This document shows, in pieces, positions 36,436-45,706 of a DNA stretch of 64,000 nucleotides. Source of the stretch: DASZWJ01 sp963813895 (GTDB taxonomy: Bacteria; Pseudomonadota; Gammaproteobacteria; JAURND01); the NCBI GenBank assembly GCA_963813895.1, contig CAWFAS010000002.1:62001-126000 (forward strand), read 5' to 3'. How positions within the stretch are numbered: the first letter of the stretch is position 1; each line of letters begins with the position of its first letter. The translations under genes and the position numbers were made by a program. Under the pieces are notes generated by a model. The model was not told the DNA's origin and ran no database searches. It worked only from the letters and a program-made list of their open reading frames with translations.

Positions 36436-38337
36436 ATGACTTCTGAAATACTTAAGAGAATTATTTTTTTTATAATATTTTTTGTAACTTTTAGCTACAT
36501 TTTAATCATTAATCATTTAACTCCTGTTGCCTCCGATGATTTTATTAGAATTTTAGATTTTTCTAACCTATCTAATTTTTTTCTACAACTGGTCTCTAAT
36601 GTAAAACGTGAATACTTTGCTTGGACTGGGCGTATTACAGTAATTTCAGTTGAGTATTTATTATTACCAAACATATTTTTATATAATATTATCAATTCAA
36701 TAGTGTCATGCCTTTTTATCTATGGAATATTTTTAATTGCTAATTTGAGAGCACCAAAAAAAACTCAAGATCTAATCACATTCTTATATATTATTTTTAT
36801 TTTATGGTTCTTTATTCCAGAATTTGCAGAAGTGTTTTTTTGGAAAACCGGAGCCAGTTCTTATCTTTGGCCTTTAACGGGAACTCTTTTTTTTCTATAC
36901 CCATTCCTGCAGTTATATAATAATACCGAGGTTCTCCACAGGAACTATTTAAAAATTATAGTGATTTTTTCAGGTTTATTATTAGGAATGTGCCATGAAG
37001 ATTTATCAATTCCCATAAGTCTTTTGTTAATAGGCATAAATACCTTATATTTTTATCGAAACAAAAAAATTCCGCTTTGGTGCCTACTATCTACATTAAC
37101 TTATATAATAAGTACAGCTATTTTAATTTATGCTCCTGGTAACTATGTTAGAAATCAAGCTACTAGTACTCATGAACCTTTAATTCATAAAGCTTACGAG
37201 CTTTTGTTGGTGATTTATAAACACTATTGTATATCCTTCGATTCTTTGCCGTTATTATTATTGTTTTTAGCTGTATTTTTGTTTGTGCTGTTAGAAGGGT
37301 GGGTAAAAAATAGTAAATTACGTTCATTGTTATTATTACTTTTCCTTTTGTCAGCTGGTTCATTAATAATGCTGCATATGCATGCATCGCATTTCTTAAT
37401 TTCAATCACTGATTTTTTATTGCCACTAGCATTCTTTATATTTGTGATAATACTAATAAAAAACCCTTCCCGTGAGTCCAAGCTCTGTTTATTGTTTATC
37501 GGGCTAAGTTTACTTACCGCTTTCACGATGGTCGGTAGCCCATACGTATTATTCGGCAATAGAACCGCTTTCTTTGCAGACATTTTCTTTATTATCGCCA
37601 TGTTTTCATTGCTGGCTAAATTAACTACCCTTAAATATTGGCAAGTTAGCTACGCGGTTATCGGCTTGTCCACATTATTATTCTTAATACCTAGCGCACT
37701 AAAAAATTACGCAAATACAAAAGTAATCTATAACACGGAACAAACACGGCAAAAATTAATTTCTGTCTACAAGAAAAACAATATCACTACTGCCCTACTC
37801 CAACCTGCGTCGCAAAACTTTATTAAAAGAAAATATAATCCTAATTTACTTGTATACACCCCACATATCGTAGTAAGAGATTTTCAAAATTTTGACTTGG
37901 CAAAATTTCATCATTTCCATACCGTTGTTTTGTTGCCTTTTGTTGAATTATGGGAAGACATTAGACCACAAATAGACCTAGCTGCAGCTAAGGCAAATTT
38001 TAGTATATTTGTTAAAAATAGAACTCTGTTTTTGCTAACGACCCGGGGTTCATGTAATTCTCTTTCAAATAAAGCTCCTTTATTTGTACAGATTTATCCA
38101 CAAAAGAATACCTCTCTTGCAAAAAAAGCAAGAAAGCAGGGTTTTGACAATTTAGAATTAGATTGGACAAATAATCTGGTTACAATCATTTCGCCACAAG
38201 GACAAGTTGAAAACAACCTATGCGCTTTAGCAATTTATTTACCAAACTACTCTATTAAGAAAATTGAAGCTGGGCAATTTAATTTAATAAATAGTTCTAC
38301 TCCAGAGTGGAGCAACCAGTTGCTGCAACCTGGTTAG
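36436..38337 (+). CDS. DUF6056-like membrane glycosyltransferase, paralogue 2
   Basis: A 633-residue membrane protein that aligns end to end with the preceding gene product: SDDF after helix 1, WTGR, then KTGASSYLWPLTGT and APGNYVRN, and a similar C-terminal domain with LFVQIYPQ and LAIYLPNYSIKKIEAGQ. Both copies keep the early acidic pair expected of GT-C enzymes. The gene lies 95 bp downstream of its paralogue and overlaps the end of the convergent aminotransferase gene by 41 bp. Duplication with divergence suggests two related sugar additions. Confidence 0.72.
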   Translation: MTSEILKRIIFFIIFFVTFSYILIINHLTPVASDDFIRILDFSNLSNFFLQLVSNVKREYFAWTGRITVISVEYLLLPNIFLYNIINSIVSCLFIYGIFLIANLRAPKKTQDLITFLYIIFILWFFIPEFAEVFFWKTGASSYLWPLTGTLFFLYPFLQLYNNTEVLHRNYLKIIVIFSGLLLGMCHEDLSIPISLLLIGINTLYFYRNKKIPLWCLLSTLTYIISTAILIYAPGNYVRNQATSTHEPLIHKAYELLLVIYKHYCISFDSLPLLLLFLAVFLFVLLEGWVKNSKLRSLLLLLFLLSAGSLIMLHMHASHFLISITDFLLPLAFFIFVIILIKNPSRESKLCLLFIGLSLLTAFTMVGSPYVLFGNRTAFFADIFFIIAMFSLLAKLTTLKYWQVSYAVIGLSTLLFLIPSALKNYANTKVIYNTEQTRQKLISVYKKNNITTALLQPASQNFIKRKYNPNLLVYTPHIVVRDFQNFDLAKFHHFHTVVLLPFVELWEDIRPQIDLAAAKANFSIFVKNRTLFLLTTRGSCNSLSNKAPLFVQIYPQKNTSLAKKARKQGFDNLELDWTNNLVTIISPQGQVENNLCALAIYLPNYSIKKIEAGQFNLINSSTPEWSNQLLQPG

Positions 38338-39523
38338 AAGTTACCCCAATCTGAGTTGCCTCACGCATTACTTGCTCTACAACTGAACAGATATCCGTCA
38401 TATCTTTTGCATCACAAGTAGGATGAACCAGAAACATTAAACTGGTTTCTCCTAATTTTTTAGCCGTTGGTAAATGTGGATCTTGCGCCACGGTGGAATT
38501 AGTAAAGGCCTTTTCACGGTTAATTTCCGGACAAATACCTGTAAAGCAAGGTATGCCCTGCGCATTAATGGCTGACAATATTCGATCGCGATTCCAATCA
38601 GCTTTGAGCAACTGAGGTCGCACGCAGGCATAGTATTTGTAATAACTATGGCGATACTCTGAGGGAGGAAGATAAACATATACGGCAGGTAATTTACTAA
38701 AGCATTCAGTCAAGATGGCAGCATTTTGGCGACGTTTTTCTACCCATTGTGGTGCTTTTTGTAATTGCAAACGCCCGATGGCTGATTGCACTTCGCTTAA
38801 GCGCCAGTTGGTTCCAAACTCATTGTGTAACCAGCGAAATCCACTTTGTGCAGTTTTTTTATGTATTTCATGGTAATCCTTCCCATGATCTTTGTAGGCC
38901 CAGGCTTTCTCAAATAGGGCCCGATTACTCAACACCAGCATACCTCCTTCGCCCGCCGTCGTTATAATTTTATCCTGACAAAAAGAAAATGCGGCCGCAT
39001 CGCCAAAAGTGCCTGCTAATTTCCCTTTATAGGAGCTACCTATAGCCTGAGCACAATCTTCAATAACATAAAGATTATGTTGTTGAGCCAAAGCCATAAT
39101 CGGATCCATGTCACAACATAAACCTGCCAGATGTACCGGAATAATGGCCTTAGTTCGCGATGTCAACACAGCCGCAATAGTATCTGCCGTTATATTTTGT
39201 GAATCTGGCGCCACATCGGCTACAATAGGCGTTGCACCGCGCATTACGACACAACTAGCCGTGGCTATAAATGTCCGGCAAGGCACAATCACCTCATCAC
39301 CCGGGCCAATACCCAGGATAGATAATGCCAATTCCAAAGCCAATGTACCATTAGCTAGGGCAATAGCATAAGGGCGGCCTAAATTTGAAGCGAACTCCTG
39401 TTCAAAACAGCTGCCTTCGCGACCGGTTAAATAGTTGACTTTGCCAGAAGTAAGTACTCGGGTAGCAGCCGCAATCTCATCATCTGCGAAATACGGCCAC
39501 GGAGGAAAAGGAGTATTTTTCAT
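38297..39523 (-). CDS. DegT/DnrJ/EryC1 sugar aminotransferase (PglE-like)
   Basis: A 408-residue PLP aminotransferase that aminates a nucleotide-linked keto-sugar. The PLP lysine lies in FSFCQDKIITTAGEGG, and VIEDCAQAIGSSYKG and RLSEVQSAIGRLQL are family landmarks. Together with the acetyltransferase and phosphoglycosyltransferase directly upstream it matches the PglE-PglD-PglC set for bacillosamine-type sugars; the dehydratase would be the PglF-like gene at 54569-56452. Its 3' end overlaps the convergent membrane protein gene. Confidence 0.88.
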   Translation of the reverse strand: MKNTPFPPWPYFADDEIAAATRVLTSGKVNYLTGREGSCFEQEFASNLGRPYAIALANGTLALELALSILGIGPGDEVIVPCRTFIATASCVVMRGATPIVADVAPDSQNITADTIAAVLTSRTKAIIPVHLAGLCCDMDPIMALAQQHNLYVIEDCAQAIGSSYKGKLAGTFGDAAAFSFCQDKIITTAGEGGMLVLSNRALFEKAWAYKDHGKDYHEIHKKTAQSGFRWLHNEFGTNWRLSEVQSAIGRLQLQKAPQWVEKRRQNAAILTECFSKLPAVYVYLPPSEYRHSYYKYYACVRPQLLKADWNRDRILSAINAQGIPCFTGICPEINREKAFTNSTVAQDPHLPTAKKLGETSLMFLVHPTCDAKDMTDICSVVEQVMREATQIGVTSNQVAATGCSTLE

Positions 39524-39548
39524 TAAATTAGCCTATTTGACTCAAGAT

Positions 39549-40187
39549 TTAAATTGTTTGCTTATTGGTAATTACTTTTGCAGGGACGCCTGCGACGGTT
39601 AGGCCATCAGAGATATCATCTATAACCACCGCGCCTGCCCCGATCAATACATCGTTGCCTACGCGCCTATTTTCAATCACAGTCGCGCCGATACCTATCC
39701 AACTATATTTACCCACATAGACCCCACCAGCCAAAGTAGCATTAGGTGAGATATGCACCCCTTCTTCGAGCAGGCAATCATGCTCAATGACGGCGCCACT
39801 ATTAATAATAGCACCCGCCTTAACACAAGTATTTATATTGACGACCGCTTGCGGAAAAATAACAGTCCCCTCAGCAATACTTGCACTATAGCTGATAGCT
39901 GCTGAAGGGTGCTTAATCACAGGAAGCTCATATCCCAAGGCTTTCAATGATAATAACAATTCCATTCTGCGCCTATTATTTCCTAGCGCAATAACCGCCT
40001 CTTTGTATTCTGTGAGAAAATCGCCAGCCATGTTAATACTTTCTAGCACAGGCCACTCATGCACCTTTGTTATATGGGAGTAGCGATCGTCTAAAAAAGC
40101 TATTTCACGCCATTGGCCTGATTGTCTAGCGATATCAGCCACTACTTTCCCATGGCCACCTGCGCCAATAATTAATAGTTTTTTCAT
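39549..40187 (-). CDS. Sugar O/N-acetyltransferase (PglD/NeuD-like)
   Basis: A 212-residue protein with an N-terminal Rossmann-like segment (LLIIGAGGHGKVVADIA) and a C-terminal left-handed beta-helix of hexapeptide repeats (GTVIFPQAVVNINTCVKAG and on). The catalytic histidine of this family is in VIEHDCLLEEGVHISPNA. PglD uses acetyl-CoA to acetylate the 4-amino group of UDP-linked amino-sugars. The start overlaps the stop of the PglC-like gene in TAATG, and the aminotransferase follows after 25 bp, so the three form one operon. Confidence 0.9.
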   Translation of the reverse strand: MKKLLIIGAGGHGKVVADIARQSGQWREIAFLDDRYSHITKVHEWPVLESINMAGDFLTEYKEAVIALGNNRRRMELLLSLKALGYELPVIKHPSAAISYSASIAEGTVIFPQAVVNINTCVKAGAIINSGAVIEHDCLLEEGVHISPNATLAGGVYVGKYSWIGIGATVIENRRVGNDVLIGAGAVVIDDISDGLTVAGVPAKVITNKQTI

Positions 40188-40813
40188 TATTCAACATTAG
40201 TCCCAGTAAATTTTTCTGCTGTGGCTTGTCCAGGCTGGTTTATGTGACTCTTACGGATAACTTTAATAATAGTCAACACAATAATTTTCAGGTCTAGCCA
40301 CAAGGAATGGTGGTCCACATACCAGACATCCAGTTGAAATTTTTGCTCCCAACTGATGGCATTTCGACCATTCACTTGTGCCCAACCAGTAATGCCTGGC
40401 TTGACTTCATGGCGTCGGGCCTGATCTTGGGTATAAAGGGGTAAATATTCACAAAGCAGTGGCCGTGGTCCCACAATGCGTATATCGCCTTTCAGGACAT
40501 TTAACAGTTGAGGTAATTCATCTAAACTAGCAGCCCTTAACCAACGGCCAAGAGGAGGTAATCGCAAGTTGTCGGGCAAAGGTTGACCCTCTTTGAAGGT
40601 GGCGTTTGCCATAGTGCGGAATTTGTACAAGGTAAATATCTTACCATGTAAACCAGGTCGTGGTTGGCGAAATAAGATGGGTTTGCCTAATTTGCAACGG
40701 ATTAATAAAGCGATGAACACCATAGGGAGGGCAAAAACTATTAACCCTAGCAATGAAAAAACTATATCGATCAAACGATCAAGGCTAGCATTAAATGTTT
40801 TGAAAGTGGGCAT
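40187..40813 (-). CDS. PglC-like phosphoglycosyltransferase
   Basis: A 208-residue monotopic enzyme of the bacterial sugar transferase family that moves a phosphosugar to undecaprenyl phosphate and begins glycan assembly. It has one N-terminal re-entrant hydrophobic segment (DIVFSLLGLIVFALPMVFIA), then RPGLHGKIFTLYKFRTM, the catalytic Asp-Glu in SLDELPQLLNVLKG and VGPRPLL. The short, single-segment form is the PglC type, not the long WbaP type. An AGGAGAGG site precedes the ATG. With PglD and PglE it suggests priming by a diacetamido-trideoxy sugar. Confidence 0.92.
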   Translation of the reverse strand: MPTFKTFNASLDRLIDIVFSLLGLIVFALPMVFIALLIRCKLGKPILFRQPRPGLHGKIFTLYKFRTMANATFKEGQPLPDNLRLPPLGRWLRAASLDELPQLLNVLKGDIRIVGPRPLLCEYLPLYTQDQARRHEVKPGITGWAQVNGRNAISWEQKFQLDVWYVDHHSLWLDLKIIVLTIIKVIRKSHINQPGQATAEKFTGTNVE

Positions 40814-40950
40814 TATTGTACACCTCTCCTGCTAAAATACTAAACCAAATCAGCAAGAAATATTAGCTTAATTGCAGTATCTACTCAAGTACTTAAATTA
40901 TGTGTACTTAAATTATGAATGTCATTGGTGATATTATAAAGTTTATTCTT

Positions 40951-40999
40951 CCCATCAGGGTGGCATTTCACGGAGATCCTTCACCGCGTTCAGGATGAC
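40951..40999. repeat. Half copy of a dispersed palindromic repeat
   Basis: GGAGATCCTTCACCGCGTTC followed by AGGATGAC repeats the right arm of the 9860-9942 family; the matching left arm is missing. It lies in the 318-bp divergent gap (40814-41131) between the PglC-like gene and the GT4 gene, in which I see no other feature. Confidence 0.7.
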
Positions 41000-41131
41000 A
41001 TCCCCAATAAGCAAGGAAGAGAGGCTTATAGAGCCTAATCTAGAATCACAACAACGCCATTGCCTTTTACATTAGGTATTTATATAGTACCTATTCAATA
41101 AAATTTTTTCTCCTACTAAGGTTAAAATGCT

Positions 41132-42271
41132 GTGTCAAAGAAAATTATTATACTAGCTAGTCAATCTAATTCTTTAGTGAATTTTCGATATCATTTAATT
41201 CAGGATTTTTTAAAATCAGGCCTTGTGGTTGAAGCACTGAGCCCAGAAGATCCCTATTTCCTGGCTACGAAAGCTAAGCTCAAACAAATCAATGTCTCAC
41301 TAACTCCTATTGCCTTACGAAATACTAGTTTGAACTTATTAAAAGACTTTATCCTTTGCTATAAACTAACCACCTATTTCCGTAAAAATAAACCTGAGAT
41401 TGCCTTTTTCTATACTATAAAACCTGTGATTTTCGGCAGCCTAGCCGCTAAATTTACTAAAGTTCCTAATATCTATGCCATGGTTTCGGGTTTAGGCTCA
41501 GTATTCATTGGCGATTCTTTCCAGAAGCGGATATTCCAATTTTTAATAAAAAGATTATATAAATGGGCTTTGGCTGGAGTAAATAAAGTTTTTTTTCACA
41601 ACAACGATGATGCAGATGCCTTTCTAACAGCTGGCATAGTCAAACCAGACCAGATAATTGTGACCGGGGGTTCTGGAGTTGATATAAGCTACTTCACGCC
41701 GCTCCCCTACCCCGAACAGCTCTGTTTTTTATTTGTAGGACGTCTTATTCGCGATAAAGGCATTAACGAATTTATTGCAGCAGCCAAGCAAATTAAATCT
41801 GAATATCCACAAGCCCGTTTCCTGATAGCTGGCGCATTGCACCACAATCCTTCTTCGTTGACCCAAGCTGAGCTGGAACAATTAATTCAACAAGGCATTA
41901 TTGAATATTTGGGAGAAGTGGCCGATATTCGCACCGCACTGCAACAAGCCTCAGTATTTGTGCTGCCTTCTTACCGTGAAGGTTTATCGCGTGCCGCATT
42001 AGAAGCTTTAGCAACCGCTCGGGCCATTATTACTACCGAAGCGCCTGGTTGCCGTGAGGTAGTAAAACCCGCTGTTAATGGCTTTTTAGTTCCAGTAGCG
42101 AATGCAGAACAATTAACCGAAGCAATGCGTCAATTTATTAATAATCCATCCTTGATCCCTGTTTTAGGCAGAGCAGGCCGTGAATTGGCCTTATCACGAT
42201 TTGCAGTCTCAACAATCAATCGGGTTATTTTGACTGCCATGGGCATCAAAATTGGAGATGCAAGGGAATAA
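41132..42271 (+). CDS. GT4 glycosyltransferase (PglA-like)
   Basis: A 379-residue GT-B transferase. The acceptor domain begins IIILASQSNSLVNFRYHL, and SGLGSVF lies near the middle. The donor domain has FVGRLIRDKGINEF, and SYREGLSRAALEALATARAIITT is the EX7E nucleotide-sugar motif. It resembles PglA and related transferases that add the second sugar to a primed lipid carrier, which fits its position next to the PglC-like gene. It begins with GTG at 41132, with AAGG 10 bases before. A decayed copy of its first 17 codons lies about 110 bp past its end. Confidence 0.9.
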   Translation: MSKKIIILASQSNSLVNFRYHLIQDFLKSGLVVEALSPEDPYFLATKAKLKQINVSLTPIALRNTSLNLLKDFILCYKLTTYFRKNKPEIAFFYTIKPVIFGSLAAKFTKVPNIYAMVSGLGSVFIGDSFQKRIFQFLIKRLYKWALAGVNKVFFHNNDDADAFLTAGIVKPDQIIVTGGSGVDISYFTPLPYPEQLCFLFVGRLIRDKGINEFIAAAKQIKSEYPQARFLIAGALHHNPSSLTQAELEQLIQQGIIEYLGEVADIRTALQQASVFVLPSYREGLSRAALEALATARAIITTEAPGCREVVKPAVNGFLVPVANAEQLTEAMRQFINNPSLIPVLGRAGRELALSRFAVSTINRVILTAMGIKIGDARE

Positions 42272-42378
42272 ACCAAGAAGTGGAGTAATGCTCGTGAGTT
42301 GAATAGGAACAGGCTTCTAATAAAATTTTCAATATTCTCTGCACAACAACAATTGGCTCAGGCATTGCAAGAAAAATA

Positions 42379-42437
42379 AGGTTAAAATGCGGTGCCAAAT
42401 AAAATTATCATACGAGCTAGTCAACCCAATTCATTTA
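42379..42437 (+). pseudogene. Vestigial glycosyltransferase 5' end
   Basis: This stretch matches 41119-41175 with 8 mismatches in 57 bases, covering the ribosome-binding site, the GTG start and the first 17 codons of the preceding GT4 gene (MPNKIIIRASQPNSF against MSKKIIILASQSNSL). Similarity stops abruptly where the convergent membrane protein gene ends. It is probably the remnant of a second, paralogous transferase gene replaced by that gene. Confidence 0.72.
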
Positions 42438-43814
42438 TCAGTATTCAACTGTGCACACAAGTTTCTTACTCGCTTTTTTTAGTAAGGTAAGTGGCAGTCG
42501 TCTATATAGCATAACCAGGGCCATAAGCGATGAAAGGAACAAATTAATATAAACAATTAATTGATGCCTCGGGGGTTCGCCCGCATCAGCATGCCAAATG
42601 AACAGGAAAAGCGGTATTGAAACAAGAAAGTAATATATGGCTGATACCGTAGAAGGTGAATACAGATAGCGCCAATTTTTGAAACTAAGTACCAATAAAA
42701 GAAGAGATAGCGCAGGGATAATTATATTGCAGATTATTCCCAACGCATATACGACCATATATACCGAAAATATTTTTGGTTTTCCGTACAGAATGGCATA
42801 ATTTTTGGCTGTTGCGTAAAAAGCATAAAAAGTATTATGAAGATTGTTAGGTCTATCAAATGAGAGTGAAAACGGACTTAATAGATATTTTGGATGAGAT
42901 AATAGATAGTAAGAATAAACCCTGCGGCTATCTGCGAGAAGCCATGGTTTTGTGTCTGGATCATATAAAAGTTGTACTCCAGACTGATAGGGTTGATTAA
43001 TCCAACCATTGAGTTTTTTATGGATAACCTCAGGCATGCCATGTTTTGTAAAATAATCCATTGCATCCGGATAGTGCGCAATGTGGCCGCTCAAAATATT
43101 ACCCATTGAAGGTCTCCATATACCCGATTTGTTTGTTGCCCAAGTAACCAGGATAAAGCCAACCAAAGTAATAGCAATGAAAGAAATGCAAAAGCTTCGA
43201 TTAATTTTGTTTTTTATTACAATGAACTGGAATACGTATAGTGGAATACAAAGCAGAAATAAGTAGGCATTAGATGTACGTTGATTAACAAGAAAAATAA
43301 TAGTTAAACAAACTGCGACTCCTAAGATTCTTTTTTGTCCCCTCCCCTCCAAGAAAGCAAAATAACTATATAAGTACAATACGAAAAAAGAGATGGTTAA
43401 GGATTCAGTCAATACCAGCGCATCCCATAAACTAATTTTAATCGAACAGCTAAAGAGAAGCACTATAAGAGCTACTATCCAGGCGAGCGCAGCATTTTTG
43501 TATTTTAATTGGTTATATAACCATGTTGCCATTAACCACCAAGCAATAACTGAAATCAGCAACTGTATTAGAAAGATAATTTTTATATTTTGCGAGGCCA
43601 GCTTCAATACTAATAAATAAGAAAAAGGCATAACGTAATAAGTAGATACGTTTGTCATGGGCAGCAGTGATTTGTTTAAATAAACCGCAGCATCCGAAAT
43701 GGGTACATAATGCAGGGGGTAATTAATTAAGATAATAAATCGTAGAAGAAAGTAACCGAGAAAAAAAAGAATTGAATAGATTTTAAAGGATTTTGAAACT
43801 GCCTGACAATTCAT
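42438..43814 (-). CDS. GT-C-like multi-spanning membrane protein
   Basis: A 458-residue protein with about 10 to 11 membrane helices. The first external loop contains PISDAAVYLNKSLL, where a single Asp resembles the catalytic acidic residue of GT39/GT-C mannosyltransferase-type enzymes. A large periplasmic loop follows (HYPDAMDYFTKHGMPEVIHK). No close family is recognised by eye. Its neighbour is a divergent DPM1-like transferase plus an SMR-like transporter. Together these fit a decoration module in which this protein would be the periplasmic transferase. An 8-bp hairpin lies 34 bp upstream of the start. Confidence 0.68.
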   Translation of the reverse strand: MNCQAVSKSFKIYSILFFLGYFLLRFIILINYPLHYVPISDAAVYLNKSLLPMTNVSTYYVMPFSYLLVLKLASQNIKIIFLIQLLISVIAWWLMATWLYNQLKYKNAALAWIVALIVLLFSCSIKISLWDALVLTESLTISFFVLYLYSYFAFLEGRGQKRILGVAVCLTIIFLVNQRTSNAYLFLLCIPLYVFQFIVIKNKINRSFCISFIAITLVGFILVTWATNKSGIWRPSMGNILSGHIAHYPDAMDYFTKHGMPEVIHKKLNGWINQPYQSGVQLLYDPDTKPWLLADSRRVYSYYLLSHPKYLLSPFSLSFDRPNNLHNTFYAFYATAKNYAILYGKPKIFSVYMVVYALGIICNIIIPALSLLLLVLSFKNWRYLYSPSTVSAIYYFLVSIPLFLFIWHADAGEPPRHQLIVYINLFLSSLMALVMLYRRLPLTLLKKASKKLVCTVEY

Positions 43815-44212
43815 TTAGATATCTCTTTCTAATTAGATAAATTTAATCAATAGCGACAAAGCGCTATTGCAGGATACAATACTTGATATTACTTTTGACG
43901 TATTTTTAATTTCACTGGAACAACAAAATAGAAAATTTTTCCTTTACCTTAATGGGAAGAAAAATGAGATAAATAAAAGTGATAATTAATATTTCCTTAC
44001 GAAGTGATTGACGCGGTGATAAAGGATATATTAGCGTCTGGGCTAATAATGTAAAGGATTGATTTTACATTGTCAATAACCTACAATAGCGGTTTAAAAA
44101 TATATTGCGTTGAATAATGCGTAGCCTCAGATTTTATATAGAGCAAGCGCTGAGTTTCCACGAAATACCCACTAAGCATGTTCTTTTCTCCCAAGGATCG
44201 GTGAAATAAAAA
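43815..44212. other. AT-rich divergent intergenic region with hairpin
   Basis: A 398-bp gap between the divergent GT-C-like and DPM1-like genes, presumably carrying both promoters. A hairpin with arms 43848-43855 and 43862-43869 (CAATAGCG/CGCTATTG) lies just upstream of the membrane protein gene and could be an operator. No ORF or dispersed repeat is seen. Confidence 0.45.
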
Positions 44213-45223
44213 ATGAATTTAGCTCTTCAATCTAGACGTGTTATTGTGGTTATTCCGTGTTATAAGGTTGCTAAACATATTTTGCAGGTTATTGCCGCGA
44301 TTGGAAAGGAAATTTGGCAAATTTATGTAGTCGACGATGCTTGTCCTGAGTATTCGGGGAAACTAGTTGAGACACATTGCGTTGATAAACGCGTGCGAGT
44401 TTTATATCACTCAACTAATCAAGGCGTAGGGGCAGCCATGATGACGGGTTATCGAGCTGCAATAACAGCGGGCGCGGAAATTATAGTAAAAGTAGATGGC
44501 GATGGACAAATGGACCCCTCATTAATTCCTGTTTTTATAGAACCCATTTTGGCAGGACAAGCCGATTACACAAAAGGTAATCGTTTTTATTATTTAGATG
44601 AAATTGGAAACATGCCCACAGTCCGTATTTTGGGAAATGCGGTATTGTCGTTTATGTCTAAACTATCAACGGGCTACTGGGACCTATTTGACCCAACGAA
44701 TGGTTATACAGCCATACATGCAAACGTCGCTCAGCATTTACCCTTCCACAAAATCAGCACGCGTTACTTTTTTGAAACGGACATGTTATTCAGACTCAAT
44801 ACCTTAAATGCTGTGGTCGTTGATATCCCCATGCATGCCCAATACGGGGACGAAAGCAGCAACCTTAAGATAACTAAAATTATTGGGGAATTTCTCTTCA
44901 AGCACACTCGCAACTTTATAAAACGTATTTTTTATAAATATTATCTTCGCGGAGTTTCCATCGCCTCACTTGAATTACCCATCGGCATTTCTCTTATGTC
45001 ATCTGGTTTACTGTTTGGGCTGATCAAGTGGTTCCATTCTGCACATAATGGAGTGAGTACGCCTTTAGGGACCATTATGCTCTCAGCCTTATCCATTTTA
45101 ATGGGACTGCAATTTATCCTCGCTTTTCTAAACTTTGATATTTCCTCTGTCCCAACCCATCCACTTAATACCAAAATCAGTAAAGCAACAGCTACAATCA
45201 ATAAAACTGAGGTGGTTTCCTAA
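44213..45223 (+). CDS. DPM1-like GT2 glycosyltransferase
   Basis: A 336-residue family 2 transferase with two C-terminal membrane segments. VIPCYKVAKHI, VDDACPEYSG, NQGVGAAMMTGYRAA and KVDGDGQMDPSLI are the donor-site motifs, and DPTNGYTAI with RYFFETDML lies in the acceptor half. It probably moves a sugar onto polyprenyl phosphate. It is coupled by TAATG to a small SMR/ArnE-like gene that could flip the product. The divergent membrane protein would then use it, which parallels the gtrB-gtrA unit. Confidence 0.88.
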   Translation: MNLALQSRRVIVVIPCYKVAKHILQVIAAIGKEIWQIYVVDDACPEYSGKLVETHCVDKRVRVLYHSTNQGVGAAMMTGYRAAITAGAEIIVKVDGDGQMDPSLIPVFIEPILAGQADYTKGNRFYYLDEIGNMPTVRILGNAVLSFMSKLSTGYWDLFDPTNGYTAIHANVAQHLPFHKISTRYFFETDMLFRLNTLNAVVVDIPMHAQYGDESSNLKITKIIGEFLFKHTRNFIKRIFYKYYLRGVSIASLELPIGISLMSSGLLFGLIKWFHSAHNGVSTPLGTIMLSALSILMGLQFILAFLNFDISSVPTHPLNTKISKATATINKTEVVS

Positions 45224-45588
45224 TGAGTTTCCTAATGAGCCTAAAACAATATTGGCTAATTTTGTTCACTGTGATTCTTCTATCTATTGGGCAAATTCTT
45301 TTTAAAGTTGCTTCAACAAAAATAGACATAGCAAACAAAGGCATATGGGCTGGTTTTCTGTTTCAAACTAATTTCCTTATTGCACTATCTGTTTATGGTA
45401 TTGCCACCCTTTTGTGGCTGGCTGTTCTTAAGATGATGCAGCTTAGAGTTGCATATCCTTTCGTTGCGTTAGCATTTGTGTTTGTGCCTCTTTTAGCTTA
45501 TTTTTTCTTGGGGGAACCCCTTAAGATTACAACCTTTATTGGGGCTGCAGTTATTATGATTGGCGTTTATATCTCTTTATGTCAGTAA
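45223..45588 (+). CDS. Small multidrug-resistance/ArnE-like transporter
   Basis: A 121-residue protein with four membrane helices of the EamA/SMR superfamily. The opening LILFTVILLSIGQILFKVAS and the segment RVAYPFVALAFVFVPLLAYFFLGEPL match ArnE/ArnF-like subunits, which flip undecaprenyl-phosphate sugars. The start overlaps the upstream stop (TAATG); an in-frame ATG lies four codons later. A general drug exporter is less likely because of the genetic link to a DPM1-like enzyme. Confidence 0.83.
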   Translation: MSFLMSLKQYWLILFTVILLSIGQILFKVASTKIDIANKGIWAGFLFQTNFLIALSVYGIATLLWLAVLKMMQLRVAYPFVALAFVFVPLLAYFFLGEPLKITTFIGAAVIMIGVYISLCQ

Positions 45589-45706
45589 ACGAACCCTTGC
45601 AATACCTCGAGCTCCACCGCTTTACGCCATAAAAAAATAAGAAATAACCAAGAAATAAAGCCCATAATTGCTGCCGTAATCCATAGAACTATCCGCTATT
45701 AGACAA

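Noticed and set aside
40951..40999. CRISPR-like repeats
   Set aside because: The dispersed repeats are single copies scattered over the window, with no regular spacing and no cas genes.
45590..45690. Minus-strand fragment coding one membrane helix
   Set aside because: A 27-codon frame with one hydrophobic stretch is too short and has no homology I can recognise.
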